Below, one piece after another: positions 17,969 through 28,180 of a stretch of 64,000 nt of DNA. The translations under genes and the position numbers were made by a program. The DNA lies in NCBI RefSeq assembly GCF_004912165.1, contig NZ_STGV01000001.1, positions 1,116,001 to 1,180,000 of the forward strand, read 5' to 3'. Origin of the DNA: Peteryoungia ipomoeae. GTDB taxonomy: Bacteria > Pseudomonadota > Alphaproteobacteria > Rhizobiales > Rhizobiaceae. Numbering within the stretch: position 1 is the first letter of the stretch; each line of letters starts with the position of its first letter. The notes beneath the pieces were generated by a model. The model was given only the letters and a program-made list of their open reading frames with translations, was not told the DNA's origin and ran no database searches.

Positions 17969-18937
17969 ATGGAACTTCCAGCCCCGCTCCGGACCGCCGT
18001 CGATCAGATGCTCGCCGGCGAACCGCTTGAGAGACTGTCCAAGGCAAGCGCCATCCTTTCCGATCGCTATCGCCGCGAAGTGCGGGACGGTCGTTTTCAC
18101 ATCGACGATGCGCTCGCCGCCAAGGCCTATCTCGCGACCCGCCTGCCCGCGACCTTCGCGGCGGCCCGAGCAGCACTTACCATGGTCGAGGACATGGTCC
18201 CGGCGTTTCAACCACAGAGCCTGATTGATCTTGGCTGCGGACCGGGTACGGCACTCTGGGCGGCGTCTGACACCTGGGGCAGCCTGACATCTGCCGAGAT
18301 GGTGGAAGCGAGTGGTGCGATCCGCAGTGTCGGCGAAAAGCTCGCCGCCGCCGGTCAGGTGAAGAGCCATTGGCAGGCCGGCGATGTCACGGCCAAGATA
18401 CCTTCCCTTGCCCCTGCCGATCTCGTCACGCTTGCCTATGTGCTGGACGAGTTGCCGCCGGCAACGATTGGCGCTGTCACGGAAAAACTATGGAGCCTGA
18501 CCAAAGGCGTGCTTGTCATCATCGAGCCGGGAACGCCGGCCGGCTGGCAGCGTATTCTTGCTGTGCGGGAAACGCTGCGTACGCTTGGCGCGCATCTCGT
18601 GGCACCCTGCATGCATTCAAGGGACTGTCCCATCGCGGCACCGGACTGGTGTCATTTCTCAAGACGCGTTGCGCGGTCGAGGGTGCACCGCATGGCGAAA
18701 GGGGCAGAGGTGCCGTGGGAGGATGAGAAATACATCTTCATCGCCGCGTCACGCTTCCCCGTTGATGTCACCGGAGAGCGCGTTCTGGCACCGCCCCGCG
18801 TGAATGGCGGTGTCGGACGCGTCAAGCTTTGCCGGGAGGATGGATCAGCTACCGAGATCGTGCTCAGCAAACGGGATGGCGCTGCCTTCAAAGCGCTGCG
18901 GCGTGCCGACTGGGGCGACCGATTGACGACCGACTGA
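17969..18937 (+). CDS. Rsm22-family small-ribosomal-subunit protein (methyltransferase fold)
   Basis: A 322-residue member of the Rsm22/METTL17 family, which helps assemble the small ribosomal subunit in mitochondria and alphaproteobacteria. SAM motif I is LIDLGCGPGTALWAA (85-99); LAYVLDELPP (156-164) is the usual post-core motif. In the C-terminal third, Cys214, Cys220 and Cys228 are spaced C-x5-C-x7-C, with a fourth Cys at 288; this matches the iron-sulfur ligand arrangement I recall for human METTL17. The ATG at 17969 follows GAGG and gives a normal N-terminus (MELPAPLRTAVDQML). It is the last gene of the rnd-GNAT-rsm22 run. Confidence 0.87.
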   Translation: MELPAPLRTAVDQMLAGEPLERLSKASAILSDRYRREVRDGRFHIDDALAAKAYLATRLPATFAAARAALTMVEDMVPAFQPQSLIDLGCGPGTALWAASDTWGSLTSAEMVEASGAIRSVGEKLAAAGQVKSHWQAGDVTAKIPSLAPADLVTLAYVLDELPPATIGAVTEKLWSLTKGVLVIIEPGTPAGWQRILAVRETLRTLGAHLVAPCMHSRDCPIAAPDWCHFSRRVARSRVHRMAKGAEVPWEDEKYIFIAASRFPVDVTGERVLAPPRVNGGVGRVKLCREDGSATEIVLSKRDGAAFKALRRADWGDRLTTD

Positions 18938-19049
18938 GCGCACAGGTCTAAACCTGTTGCTGTTACCGAAACTTCACCAAACGGCAATCGCTCCGACATG
19001 AAGCGTGCTTAAACGCCAGCGGGTTCCTCCCATAGACAGGGTAAACCCG

Positions 19050-20408
19050 ATGATGCGTTTGATTTCCTCCTCCCTCATTCTTTCTCTCCTTTCCACCGGT
19101 GCTGCGCTCGCCGACGACAAGCAGTTTGCCGCAAAGCTCGTCTCGCACGCCATCCTGCCGGCCAACACCATCATTGCCGCCCCTGCGGATGCGCCTCAGC
19201 ATCTGAAAACCTCAGGCAAGTTCACCACAGCCGATCGCAAGCGCGCCGAAGGTCTTAAGGTGGTTCCCGGCAAGGACGGTCTGCGCGAGACCGGTCTTTC
19301 GATGCCGTTCGACGGCCAGGCAATGCAGGGCTTTTCCGGCATCAAGGCCATGGGCGACGGCACATATTGGAGCCTGTCGGACAATGGCTTCGGCTCGAAG
19401 AGCAACTCTTCGGACTCGATGCTGATGCTGCACCACATCAAGTTTGATTGGGACGGCGGCAAGGTTGAGCCAATCGAGACCGTATTCCTCTCCGATCCGG
19501 ACAAGAAGGCGCCCTTCCCGATTGTCATGGAAGGGTCCGAGCAGCGCTATCTGACGGGCGCGGACTTCGACGTTGAGTCGATCCAGCCGGTTGCCGATGG
19601 CTTCTGGGTTGGCGAAGAGTTTGGCCCCTACCTGTTGAAGTTCACAAAGGAGGGCAAGCTCACCGACGTGATCGCCACCAAGTCCGGCGAAGTCGACGTC
19701 AAGTCGCCCGACAATCCGACGCTCGTGGTGCCGGCCAATCCCACCGCCAAGATGCCGGCCTTCAACCTCAAGCGCTCCGGCGGCTATGAGGGTCTGGCCA
19801 TGTCGAAGGATGGCTCCAAGCTTTACGCCCTGCTGGAAGGCCCGCTCTATCTCGAAGACGGTTCCGTTGAGAAGGCGGAGACGCTGACTGCGCTTCGCAT
19901 CATCGAGCTCGACACAGCCTCCAAGTCCTGGACGGGAAAGACCTGGCTCTATCCGCTCTCGGAAGGTGGCGAGGCGATCGGCGATTTCAACATGATCGAC
20001 GAGACGACTGCGCTGGTCATCGAGCGTGACAATGGTGCGGGTGTGGCGGACAAGGCCTGCGCCGACCCGAAGGCCCCGGCAGCCGACTGCTTTGCCGTTC
20101 CGGCCAAGCACAAGCGCATCTACAAGATCGAGATGACGGATGAAATGGCCGGCAAGGCCGTCCGCAAGATCGGCTATATCGACCTCATGAAGATCGAAGA
20201 TCCCGACAACAAGAAGCGCCAGGGCGGCGACGAAGGATTCTACGACATGCCTTTCGTCACCATCGAGAATGTCGATGTGGTCGACGCCACGCACATCGTT
20301 GTCGGCAACGACAACAACCTGCCCTTCTCAGCCGGCCGCGCGCTGGACAAGGCAGATGACAACGAGTTCGTGCTGCTCGAAGTGGGCGATTTCCTCGCTG
20401 CGAAGTGA
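19050..20408 (+). CDS. Secreted esterase-like protein of the phytase-like family
   Basis: A 452-residue exported protein of the family annotated 'esterase-like activity of phytase'. The signal peptide (MMRLISSSLILSLLSTGAALA) ends before DDKQ. The mature part has the typical beta-propeller phrases GFSGIKAMGDGTYWSLSDNG, FWVGEEFGPYLLKF, GGYEGLAMSKDGSKLYALLE and VVGNDNNLPFS. Activity in this family is poorly defined, so neither phytase nor esterase function can be claimed. Two adjacent ATGs (19050, 19053) are possible starts; a longer frame from 19005 would bury the signal peptide. A strong terminator follows. Confidence 0.85.
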   Translation: MMRLISSSLILSLLSTGAALADDKQFAAKLVSHAILPANTIIAAPADAPQHLKTSGKFTTADRKRAEGLKVVPGKDGLRETGLSMPFDGQAMQGFSGIKAMGDGTYWSLSDNGFGSKSNSSDSMLMLHHIKFDWDGGKVEPIETVFLSDPDKKAPFPIVMEGSEQRYLTGADFDVESIQPVADGFWVGEEFGPYLLKFTKEGKLTDVIATKSGEVDVKSPDNPTLVVPANPTAKMPAFNLKRSGGYEGLAMSKDGSKLYALLEGPLYLEDGSVEKAETLTALRIIELDTASKSWTGKTWLYPLSEGGEAIGDFNMIDETTALVIERDNGAGVADKACADPKAPAADCFAVPAKHKRIYKIEMTDEMAGKAVRKIGYIDLMKIEDPDNKKRQGGDEGFYDMPFVTIENVDVVDATHIVVGNDNNLPFSAGRALDKADDNEFVLLEVGDFLAAK

Positions 20409-20425
20409 TCTTCCTCGAACAAGGC

Positions 20426-20453
20426 GAGAGCGGGCTAGACCCGCTCTCTTTCC
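20426..20453. terminator. Rho-independent terminator shared by convergent genes
   Basis: GAGAGCGGG (20426-20434) and CCCGCTCTC (20440-20448) pair perfectly around the loop CTAGA, followed on the plus strand by TTTCCTCTTT. It lies between the esterase-like gene and ppx, which converge here. Confidence 0.82.
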
Positions 20454-20471
20454 TCTTTGGACCGTGCCGAC

Positions 20472-21992
20472 TTATTCAAACACAAATGCCAGCCGCTTGC
20501 CGGTGAGTTTTGCCAACTGTGTCAGGCGACCATCCAGCCGCTCGCCGGCGAAATCGGCGTAGTCGTGCGGGACGACGAATTCGAGGTCGAGGTCTGGAGC
20601 GTCGGAACGCCGGAATGTCAGGTTGTTGACGATGCCCGGCATAGACGCCGAAAAGAGATAGACCACCCGCAAGAGACCACCGACGAGCTTGGCGCGGTCG
20701 AGCAGGCGCTCGGTGGCGATGGTCGCCAGCGGCCCGGTCTGGCCATCGTCGTGCAAGCCCTCAAAGCGGTAGTAGTTGGTCAGCGCGATGAATGCGCGGC
20801 CGGGATGGGTGATACCGACCAGCGAGGAATGGGCGATCAGGTTCAAGGCCTGCAGACCGCGATAATCGGGGTGAGCGCGCCAGCTGATATCGGCCAGAAG
20901 GCAGGCAGCCTGTCGGTATCTGCTCTCTTCCTCCGTCTCGACAATGTCGAAGAAGGGTATCATCCGGCCGGTCCAGGAGGCCAATTCGCGGGCATGTTCC
21001 GGCGAGCGGGCACGCAGGATGGCCAGCTCATCGGCGGTTTCCAGAAGCGGATCCAAGGCTTGCTCTTCTTCGAGCAGGAGAGAATAGAGATAGCCTTCGC
21101 GTACGCCCTGGGCCGAGAAGCAGACGCTTTTCGGCTGCATGGCCTCGATCACCTCGCGCAGCGCGATTGCGCCGTAGGGGATGAGCGCGCGGCGGTTCTT
21201 CGAAATGGACGACCAGGCCGGATCACGGGCATTGGCCCCTGAGATGATCTCGTCGAGGAAGAAGGCGATCTCGTCATAGGGGAGTTCGTAACCCTGCATC
21301 ATGTGCAGCGGGTACTTGCGCATTTCCATGTGCAGCTTGGCGATGTTTCGCCAGGTACCGCCCACGGCGTAGAAGGTCCGGCCCCGGCCGTCAGCCAGAA
21401 GCTCGGCGCTACCGACCAGCCTCTTTGCCAGCGCCATGGCCTTCGGCAAGGCGCCCTCGGCGCTTTCTGAAAGACGGATTCCGCCCAATGGCATGGTGAT
21501 GCCTTTGCCGTAGTCCTTGCCCTTGATGTCGATGAGCTCGAGCGAGCCGCCACCCAGATCGCCGGCGATGCCGTCGGGGTTATGAAAACCGCTGATGATG
21601 CCGAGGGCCGAGTAGCGTGCCTCTTCCTCGCCGGTGAGCACGAGGATCTCGTGACCGAGGATCTGCTCGGCACGAGCGACGAAATCGGGTCCGTTTGAGG
21701 CCTCGCGGGCGGCGGCTGTCGCCAGCACATACATGCGGTTGGCTTGAGCCTGATCAGACAGGGCCCGGAAGCGCCGGAGAGAAGCAAGGGCGCGCTCCAC
21801 CCCCTCCTCATTCATGCGACCCGTCGTTGCCACGCCCTTTCCAAGGCCGCAGAGAACCTTTTCATTGAAGAGAACGGCGGGGGCGCGGGACAACCCCTCG
21901 TAGATCACGAGGCGGATGGAGTTCGAGCCGATATCGACAACGGCAACAGGGGCCAGGCCTGGCAGGCGCCCCTGGGCTTCGGATCTTGTCAT
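20472..21992 (-). CDS. ppx: Exopolyphosphatase (Ppx/GppA family)
   Basis: A 506-residue phosphatase that removes terminal phosphates from polyphosphate, or the gamma-phosphate of pppGpp in GppA-type members. The N-terminal actin-like ATPase fold shows VVDIGSNSIRLVIYEG (phosphate 1 loop, about 17-32) and AGDLGGGSLELIDI (phosphate 2 loop, about 142-155). The C-terminal region has an HD-like helical segment (WRAHPDYRGLQALNLIAHSS). The ppk gene ends only 10 bases upstream, so substrate-making and substrate-degrading enzymes are on one transcript. The choice between Ppx and GppA rests on this context. Confidence 0.9.
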   Translation of the reverse strand: MTRSEAQGRLPGLAPVAVVDIGSNSIRLVIYEGLSRAPAVLFNEKVLCGLGKGVATTGRMNEEGVERALASLRRFRALSDQAQANRMYVLATAAAREASNGPDFVARAEQILGHEILVLTGEEEARYSALGIISGFHNPDGIAGDLGGGSLELIDIKGKDYGKGITMPLGGIRLSESAEGALPKAMALAKRLVGSAELLADGRGRTFYAVGGTWRNIAKLHMEMRKYPLHMMQGYELPYDEIAFFLDEIISGANARDPAWSSISKNRRALIPYGAIALREVIEAMQPKSVCFSAQGVREGYLYSLLLEEEQALDPLLETADELAILRARSPEHARELASWTGRMIPFFDIVETEEESRYRQAACLLADISWRAHPDYRGLQALNLIAHSSLVGITHPGRAFIALTNYYRFEGLHDDGQTGPLATIATERLLDRAKLVGGLLRVVYLFSASMPGIVNNLTFRRSDAPDLDLEFVVPHDYADFAGERLDGRLTQLAKLTGKRLAFVFE

Positions 21993-22002
21993 CAGGTACC
22001 AG

Positions 22003-24195
22003 TTATCTGTTTCTTCCGGATATCAGGCCGGCAATAAGCTTCGGTGCACTGGACTTCAAAGCTTCCCCACGACCGGACAGACTTGGGTTGGTCATGAAAT
22101 AGTGCTGCGCGTTGAAAGGTTCCTCTCCAGGCCGCACTTCCATGCGGCGAGAGGTGCCGTCGGCCAATATCTCGTAGCTCTGCTGATTGTCAATCAAGTT
22201 GCCCAGCATGATCTGTGAGAGAACCTGTTCGTGCACCGTCGGGTTGATCAAGGGCACAAGGGTCTCGACACGGCGGTCGAGATTGCGCGGCATCATGTCG
22301 GCAGATCCGATATAGACGAGTGCCTTTTCCGAGGGCAGCCGATGGCCGTTGCCAAAGCAGAAAATGCGGCTGTGCTCGAGAAAGCGACCGATGATGGATT
22401 TCACCCGGATATTGTCCGAGAGACCCGGTACGCGCGGCCGCAGGCAGCAGATGCCGCGGACGACGAGGTCGATTTCGACGCCTGCGCCGCTCGCTTCATA
22501 AAGCGCGTCGATGATCTCGGGATCGACGAGCGAATTCATCTTCATCCAGATGTTGGCCGGGCGGCCTGCCTTTGCGTGTTCGATCTCTTCGCGGATATGC
22601 TTGAGGATACGCGGGCGCAGCGTATACGGCGAAACAGCCAGCTTCATGCTCTCCTCCGGCTCGCCATAGCCGGTGATGAAGTTGAAGACATTGGCCATGT
22701 CATGGGCGATCTTCGGATTGCAGGTGAAGAAGGAAAGGTCCGTGTAGATCTTCGCCGTCACCGGGTGATAGTTGCCGGTCCCGAGGTGGCAATAGGTCCG
22801 AAGCTTGCCGTCTTCGCGGCGCACCACCATGGACATCTTGGCGTGCGTCTTGAGTTCGATGAAGCCGAAGACGACCTGCACACCGGCGCGTTCGAGGTCG
22901 CGCGCCCAGCGAATATTGGCTTCCTCGTCGAAGCGGGCTTTCAGCTCGACGAGTGCCGTCACCGACTTGCCGGCCTCAGCCGCATCGATCAGGGCGCGCA
23001 CGATAGGGCTATCGTTCGATGTGCGATACAGCGTCTGCTTGATGGCGAGAACGTCGGGATCGCGCGCTGCTTGCAACAGGAACTGCACGACGACGTCAAA
23101 GCTCTCGTAGGGGTGATGGACCACCATGTCCTTTTCGCGGATGGCCGCCAGGCAATCGCCGGCATGCTCGCGCACCCGCTCGGGAAAGCGGGCATTATAC
23201 TGCTCGAAACGGAGATCGTCGCGCGGCGCCTTGCAGATCTCGGAGATCGTGTTGAGCGCCAGAAGGCCCGGCAGCACCGCGACGCGATTGTCGGGCACGC
23301 CCAGTTCATGCACGACGAACTGGCGCAGCGGCAGCGGCATTTCGCTGTCGACCTCGATGCGGATCACCGAACCTCGTCTGCGGCGTTTCAGCGCCGTTTC
23401 GAAGAAGCGTACCAGATCTTCAGCCTCTTCCTCGACCTCGATATCGCTGTCGCGAATGATGCGGAACGTGCCGAAACCCTTGACCTGATAGCCGGGATAG
23501 AGCCGGTTGATGAACAGGCCGACCATATCTTCAAGCGTAATGTAGCGGATCGTCTGCGCATCGTCGGGAAGGCGGATGAAGCGATCGAGCGTCGTTGGCA
23601 GGCGCAGCAGCGCCGTCATCGGCTCGCCGGTCCGGCTCGAGGAGAGCTGCAGGCCCATCGAGAAGCCAAGGTTGGGGATAAAGGGAAAGGGATGCGCCGG
23701 ATCGATCGAAAGCGGAGTGAGGACCGGAAAGATCGATTCCTCGAAGGTCGTTTCCAGCCAGTCGCGATCTTCACCGGACAAAGCCGCCGGGCGAACGATG
23801 AGGATCTCTTCCTGGGCCAGGTACTGCTGCAGGACGGCGAGGGATGCCTGCTGCTCCATCTGCAGGTTGTCGATTTCCTTCAGGATGTCATCCAGCTGTT
23901 CGGCCGGTGTCTTGCCATCCGGGCTCTTGATCACGATTCCCTGCCGCACCTGACCTTCGAGGCCGGCCACACGGACCATGAAGAATTCGTCGAGATTGGC
24001 AGCGGAGATCGACAGGAAACGAACACGCTCGAGGAGCGGATGTGCCGTGTTCAGCGTTTCCTCGAGGACTCGGCGATTGAATTGCAGCCAGGAGAATTCG
24101 CGGTTGATGAACCGGCTGGGGCTCGCAAGCATGTCTTCAGCGGGCGTTGCCTGTGCCGCCACCGCATTGTCCGCCGTCGTCGATATACCGTCCAT
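22003..24195 (-). CDS. ppk: Polyphosphate kinase 1
   Basis: A 730-residue enzyme that reversibly polymerises the ATP gamma-phosphate into inorganic polyphosphate. The N-terminal domain begins with [20 protein letters not shown], and the catalytic half has the phospholipase-D-like folds with [34 protein letters not shown] and [14 protein letters not shown]. Length and all blocks match PPK1. It lies between hdaA (62-bp gap) and ppx (10-bp gap). The gap before it carries the palindrome ACAGATCTGT (about 24244-24253), of unknown use. Confidence 0.96.
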   Translation of the reverse strand: MDGISTTADNAVAAQATPAEDMLASPSRFINREFSWLQFNRRVLEETLNTAHPLLERVRFLSISAANLDEFFMVRVAGLEGQVRQGIVIKSPDGKTPAEQLDDILKEIDNLQMEQQASLAVLQQYLAQEEILIVRPAALSGEDRDWLETTFEESIFPVLTPLSIDPAHPFPFIPNLGFSMGLQLSSSRTGEPMTALLRLPTTLDRFIRLPDDAQTIRYITLEDMVGLFINRLYPGYQVKGFGTFRIIRDSDIEVEEEAEDLVRFFETALKRRRRGSVIRIEVDSEMPLPLRQFVVHELGVPDNRVAVLPGLLALNTISEICKAPRDDLRFEQYNARFPERVREHAGDCLAAIREKDMVVHHPYESFDVVVQFLLQAARDPDVLAIKQTLYRTSNDSPIVRALIDAAEAGKSVTALVELKARFDEEANIRWARDLERAGVQVVFGFIELKTHAKMSMVVRREDGKLRTYCHLGTGNYHPVTAKIYTDLSFFTCNPKIAHDMANVFNFITGYGEPEESMKLAVSPYTLRPRILKHIREEIEHAKAGRPANIWMKMNSLVDPEIIDALYEASGAGVEIDLVVRGICCLRPRVPGLSDNIRVKSIIGRFLEHSRIFCFGNGHRLPSEKALVYIGSADMMPRNLDRRVETLVPLINPTVHEQVLSQIMLGNLIDNQQSYEILADGTSRRMEVRPGEEPFNAQHYFMTNPSLSGRGEALKSSAPKLIAGLISGRNR

Positions 24196-24257
24196 GTTTC
24201 TCCCCGCCCTTCACTGTCTGCGCCGAATATAACAGATCCACGACAGATCTGTGACAC

Positions 24258-24971
24258 TCAGTCCCCGACTGGAGCGGCTTCCATCGCTTCCAGCACTTCC
24301 GCAGCCAGACTGCGGCTGATTTTCATACGGCGCGACAGTGCAAGCTTGTCCAAGCGATCAACGACTGCCTGTGCTGCAGCAAAGGAGCGCTCCATGCGCT
24401 GAACGATATAGCTGACGATTTTGTCATCGATGTAAAGCTGTCGGTCGGCAAAGAGTTTCGTGATCAACTGACCCAGGAGCACTTCGTCAGGCGCACCGAT
24501 CTCGACGACTGTCGCAGCCTTCAAGCGCGAGGCGAGATCAGGAAGCGTCACCTTCCACGATGGTGGAAATGTTCGGGACGTGATCAGCAGCGTCGTTCCG
24601 TGCTGGCGAACGGCATTGATGACGTGAAAGAGTTCGACCTCATCAAAGCCTGCCCGATCCGCATCTTCAATCAGCACCGGACCTAAAGCAGCACGTTCGG
24701 AAGCCCCCTTGCCAGGCTGGGGGACAATATCCTGCGCGCCCGCATGGTCGCGGTAGATCTGCGCCAGATGCGATTTTCCTGACCCGGGCGGCCCCGTGAG
24801 GATGACAACTGGCGAGGGCCAGCATGGCCATGCATCCACAAGCGAGACGGCGGAGGCAAGGCGCTCGGATTCCAGAAGGTCATCTCGTCCACGCGCCGCG
24901 CCATGGTCAAATTCGAGCGGAATTTGTTCGGCGGCTTTGTGCCGCCCGGCAAAGCTCTTGATCTCTGACAT
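24258..24971 (-). CDS. hdaA: HdaA, DnaA-inactivating AAA+ protein
   Basis: A 237-residue relative of the DnaA ATPase domain without the DNA-binding domain. Known Hda proteins bind the DNA polymerase clamp and stimulate ATP hydrolysis by DnaA to prevent re-initiation. QIPLEF near residues 17-22 fits the clamp-binding motif found at the Hda N-terminus. Walker A is GPPGSGKSHL (about 60-69), Walker B is VLIEDADR, and sensor-like blocks follow (LLITSRTFPP, LASRLKAATVVEI). The start codon abuts the stop codon of the PerM-like gene, as in other alphaproteobacteria. A role in replication control is inferred from the family. Confidence 0.88.
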   Translation of the reverse strand: MSEIKSFAGRHKAAEQIPLEFDHGAARGRDDLLESERLASAVSLVDAWPCWPSPVVILTGPPGSGKSHLAQIYRDHAGAQDIVPQPGKGASERAALGPVLIEDADRAGFDEVELFHVINAVRQHGTTLLITSRTFPPSWKVTLPDLASRLKAATVVEIGAPDEVLLGQLITKLFADRQLYIDDKIVSYIVQRMERSFAAAQAVVDRLDKLALSRRMKISRSLAAEVLEAMEAAPVGD

Positions 24972-26117
24972 CTATCTCTCGTTGGGTTGAGATGCGATCT
25001 CCCCCGCAAGCGGGGTTTCCGTCAAGGCGACATCCAGTGCTGCGCCGTAATAGAGATCGCTTTCAAGATACCGTGACAGGGCGAAGCGCACAAGCACGCC
25101 GATTGCCGCCGCAGCCGGCACCGCCACCAGAACGCCGACAAACCCGAAGAGCGCGCCGAAGGCAAAGAGGGCGAACATCAGCCAGACGGGATGCAGGCCG
25201 ACGCTCTTTCCGACCAGCTTCGGCTGCAGGATGTTGCCTTCGATGAACTGGCCGAGGAAGAAGATGCCGGCAATGACGCCGATCCAGACGAAATCCGGCC
25301 AGAATTGCACCAGTGCCACGCCAAGCGAAAGAAGCAGACCAACCGTCGAGCCGACATAGGGGATGAAGCTGATCATGCCGGTGAAGAAGCCGATCAGCAG
25401 GCCGAAGTTCAGGCCCGCAAGGGAAAGGCCGACGGCGTAGAAGATACCGAGGATGAGGCACAGCGATCCCTGGCCGCGCACGAAGCCCGCGATCGTGCTG
25501 TCGAGTTCTCCGGCAAGACGCCGGACCGTGCCGAGCTGGCCGCGCGGCACCCAGCTGTCGACCTTGGCGATCATGCGGTCCCAGTCGAGAAGCAGGTAGA
25601 AGGCAACGACAGGCGTCACCACCAAGAGCGAGACGATATCCAGAAGCGCCTTGCCCGAATTCCAGATCTGTCCGAGCAGGGTGCCGATGAAGCCAACACC
25701 CTCGCTCAGATAACGCGAAAAATTCTGCCGGATCGTCTCCATCTGGCCATCGACCCAATCCGGCAGCCAGGAGGCATTCGAGGTGGAGATGAAGGTCTGC
25801 AACTGCGTCACATATTCCGGCACCTTGGCGATGAAATCATTCAGCTGGCTGGCGAGCAGCGGAATGATGATCATCAGCGACAAGACAAAGACGATGACAA
25901 AGGACACGAGGATGACGATCGTTGCCATCAGCCGGCTCAAACCCAACCGCTCCAGCCGATCTGCAACAGGATCGAGGAAATAGGCGAGCGCCATGCCGGC
26001 GATGAAGGGTAAGAGAACAGAACTGAACACCATCAGGAACAGAACGAACAGCGCGAGAAAGCCGACCCAGAACAGCGCCTGCCGCCGAAGACCGATTGCA
26101 CTGATGTAGCGGGCCAT
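24972..26117 (-). CDS. AI-2E/PerM family membrane permease
   Basis: A 381-residue protein with about eight membrane helices in the usual AI-2E (PerM) arrangement: two helices at the N-terminus ([20 protein letters not shown] and a second near 60-90), a long amphipathic middle region ([15 protein letters not shown]), then helices from about 160 onward, including [20 protein letters not shown], a family hallmark. Substrates in this family are diverse (autoinducer-2, Na+/H+ antiport) and cannot be predicted. It heads the perM-hdaA-ppk-ppx run and is divergent from purM. Confidence 0.87.
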   Translation of the reverse strand: MARYISAIGLRRQALFWVGFLALFVLFLMVFSSVLLPFIAGMALAYFLDPVADRLERLGLSRLMATIVILVSFVIVFVLSLMIIIPLLASQLNDFIAKVPEYVTQLQTFISTSNASWLPDWVDGQMETIRQNFSRYLSEGVGFIGTLLGQIWNSGKALLDIVSLLVVTPVVAFYLLLDWDRMIAKVDSWVPRGQLGTVRRLAGELDSTIAGFVRGQGSLCLILGIFYAVGLSLAGLNFGLLIGFFTGMISFIPYVGSTVGLLLSLGVALVQFWPDFVWIGVIAGIFFLGQFIEGNILQPKLVGKSVGLHPVWLMFALFAFGALFGFVGVLVAVPAAAAIGVLVRFALSRYLESDLYYGAALDVALTETPLAGEIASQPNER

Positions 26118-26356
26118 GTCCGTCTCCGTTGTTTACAGCTGCGATCCCGTCACTTGCGTTGCAGCGCAGCACTTTTCTCCTAGGAGATAGGATAGGCGCG
26201 AAGCAAAGGTCAAGAATTCGGTTCAAGGAAGCGCATATTCGACAGATCCCTTTGCTGCGAGGCCGCGAAATAGCGTGGGGAACATGGCTCGCCGCTTGCA
26301 TATCCGGCCTCTTCATGCAATGGCCAGCCCAAACTCTCATAAGATCGGAGGCAGGC

Positions 26357-27430
26357 ATGAGCCAGGCTGGCAAGAACGGGTTGACCTATAGCGATGCGGG
26401 CGTGGACATCGATGCCGGCAACCTGATGGTCGAGAAGATCAAGCCGGCCGTGAAGTCGACGCGCCGTCCGGGTGCTGACGGCGAAATCGGCGGCTTCGGC
26501 GGGCTCTTCGACTTGAAGGCCGCCGGCTTCAAGGACCCGATCCTGGTTGCCGCCAATGACGGCGTCGGCACAAAGCTGAAGATCGCCATCGACGCCAATA
26601 TCCATGACACCGTCGGCATCGATCTCGTCGCCATGTGCGTCAACGATCTGGTCGTTCAGGGTGCCGAACCCCTGCTCTTCCTCGACTACTTTGCCACTGG
26701 AAAGCTGGATCCGGATCAGGGCGCGGCGATCGTGCAGGGCATTGCCGCCGGCTGCCGCGAGGCGGGCTGCGCGCTGATCGGCGGCGAGACCGCCGAAATG
26801 CCGGGCATGTATTCCAAGGGTGACTACGACCTCGCCGGCTTTGCCGTGGGGGCTGCCGAACGCGGCGAACTGCTTCCGGCCGGTGACATCGCTGAAGGCG
26901 ACGTGATCCTCGGGCTTTCCTCGTCGGGCGTACATTCCAACGGTTTCTCGCTGGTGCGCAAGATTGTCGAGATCTCCGGCCTCGCCTGGGATGCGCCCGC
27001 CCCCTTCGCCGAAGGCCAGTCGCTGGGTGCCGCCCTGCTGACGCCTACCCGTATCTATGTGAAGCCGCTTTTGAAGGCGATCAAGGAAACCAAGTCGCTC
27101 AAGGCGCTCGCCCACATCACCGGCGGTGGCTTCCCGGAAAACATTCCGCGCGTGCTGCCGAAGCATCTCGCCGCCGAAATCGATCTCTCCTCCTTCAAGG
27201 TTCCGGCCGTGTTTTCGTGGCTGGCCAAGACCGGCGGCGTGGCCCAGAACGAAATGTTGCGCACGTTCAATTGCGGCATCGGCATGATCGTCGTTGTTTC
27301 CGCCGACAAGGTTGACGAAGTCACCAAGGCGCTGGAAGCCGAGGGTGAAACCGTTGCGCGTCTCGGCCGCATGATTGCCCGTGAAGACGGCGCCCAAGGC
27401 GTGACCTACAAGGGCACGCTCGCCCTATGA
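26357..27430 (+). CDS. purM: Phosphoribosylformylglycinamidine cyclo-ligase
   Basis: This 357-residue ATP-dependent enzyme closes the imidazole ring to form AIR in purine synthesis. Family blocks are [15 protein letters not shown] at the N-terminus, ATP-binding [42 protein letters not shown] and [13 protein letters not shown]. The ATG at 26357 is chosen because GGAGG lies at 26346-26350; a longer in-frame opening to 26129 would overlap the promoter region and has no family similarity. purN follows with a 4-base overlap. Confidence 0.97.
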   Translation: MSQAGKNGLTYSDAGVDIDAGNLMVEKIKPAVKSTRRPGADGEIGGFGGLFDLKAAGFKDPILVAANDGVGTKLKIAIDANIHDTVGIDLVAMCVNDLVVQGAEPLLFLDYFATGKLDPDQGAAIVQGIAAGCREAGCALIGGETAEMPGMYSKGDYDLAGFAVGAAERGELLPAGDIAEGDVILGLSSSGVHSNGFSLVRKIVEISGLAWDAPAPFAEGQSLGAALLTPTRIYVKPLLKAIKETKSLKALAHITGGGFPENIPRVLPKHLAAEIDLSSFKVPAVFSWLAKTGGVAQNEMLRTFNCGIGMIVVVSADKVDEVTKALEAEGETVARLGRMIAREDGAQGVTYKGTLAL

Positions 27431-28083
27431 GCGTGAGCCGCAAACGCGTCGTCGCCTTCATCTCCGGCGGCGGCTCCAATATGCTGGCGCTCGCCAAGGC
27501 CTGTGAAGCGGCCGACTACCCGGCAGAAATCGTCGCCGTCTTCTCCGACAAGCCGGAAGCCGGCGGGCTGGCCAAGGCGGAGGCGCTCGGCATTCCGACG
27601 CATGTCTTCGAGCGCAAGGCCTATGGATCAAAAGCCGAGCACGAAGCGGCAATTCTCGCGGCGCTTGCCGAGATCGGCCCCGACCTGATCTGTCTCGCCG
27701 GCTATATGCGCCTGCTCTCGGCAGATTTCATCCGTCCCTATGAAGGTCGCATCCTCAACATCCACCCGTCACTCCTGCCGCTGTTTCCGGGTCTTCACAC
27801 CCATCAGCGCGCGATCGAGGCCGGGATGAAGGTTGCCGGCTGCACCGTGCATTTCGTGACCGAAGGCATGGATGAAGGCCCCGTCATCGCGCAATCCGTG
27901 GTGCCGATCCTGATCGATGACACCGCAGAGACCCTCGCGGCACGCGTCCTCACGGTCGAGCACAAGACCTATATCCTGGCGCTGAAACTGGCGGCCTCAG
28001 GCCTGGTATACATGGGTGCAGATGGCGCAATCGTGCGCCGCGCTTCCGAAACGGATGCCGCAGCGACTCTCATCAGCGGCTGA
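27427..28083 (+). CDS. purN: Phosphoribosylglycinamide formyltransferase
   Basis: A 218-residue enzyme using 10-formyl-tetrahydrofolate to formylate GAR. It shows [10 protein letters not shown] (phosphate loop, about 13-22), [13 protein letters not shown], the catalytic [12 protein letters not shown] with Asn and His, and the Asp of [15 protein letters not shown]. The ATGA overlap with purM (27427-27430) implies coupled translation. The length is slightly above the E. coli enzyme because of a C-terminal tail ([13 protein letters not shown]). Confidence 0.97.
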   Translation: MSVSRKRVVAFISGGGSNMLALAKACEAADYPAEIVAVFSDKPEAGGLAKAEALGIPTHVFERKAYGSKAEHEAAILAALAEIGPDLICLAGYMRLLSADFIRPYEGRILNIHPSLLPLFPGLHTHQRAIEAGMKVAGCTVHFVTEGMDEGPVIAQSVVPILIDDTAETLAARVLTVEHKTYILALKLAASGLVYMGADGAIVRRASETDAAATLISG

Positions 28084-28180
28084 CACGCTCCACGACGGTC
28101 ACCTCAATCCCCACTGCGCTAGCAATCTCTTAACCATAAGCATGCAACCGTAAGGCTCATTGCCACAAACGGTTACGCTC

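Noticed and set aside
22231..24402. A 723-codon open frame antisense to ppk
   Set aside because: It mirrors ppk codons in a high-GC gene, has no family blocks, and overlaps a certain gene fully. Similar long antisense frames oppose aspS (10685-12304) and rnd (16146-17876). They result from third-position GC bias.
26129..26356. Longer PurM start
   Set aside because: The extra 76 codons lack similarity and cover the divergent promoter; a strong GGAGG precedes 26357.
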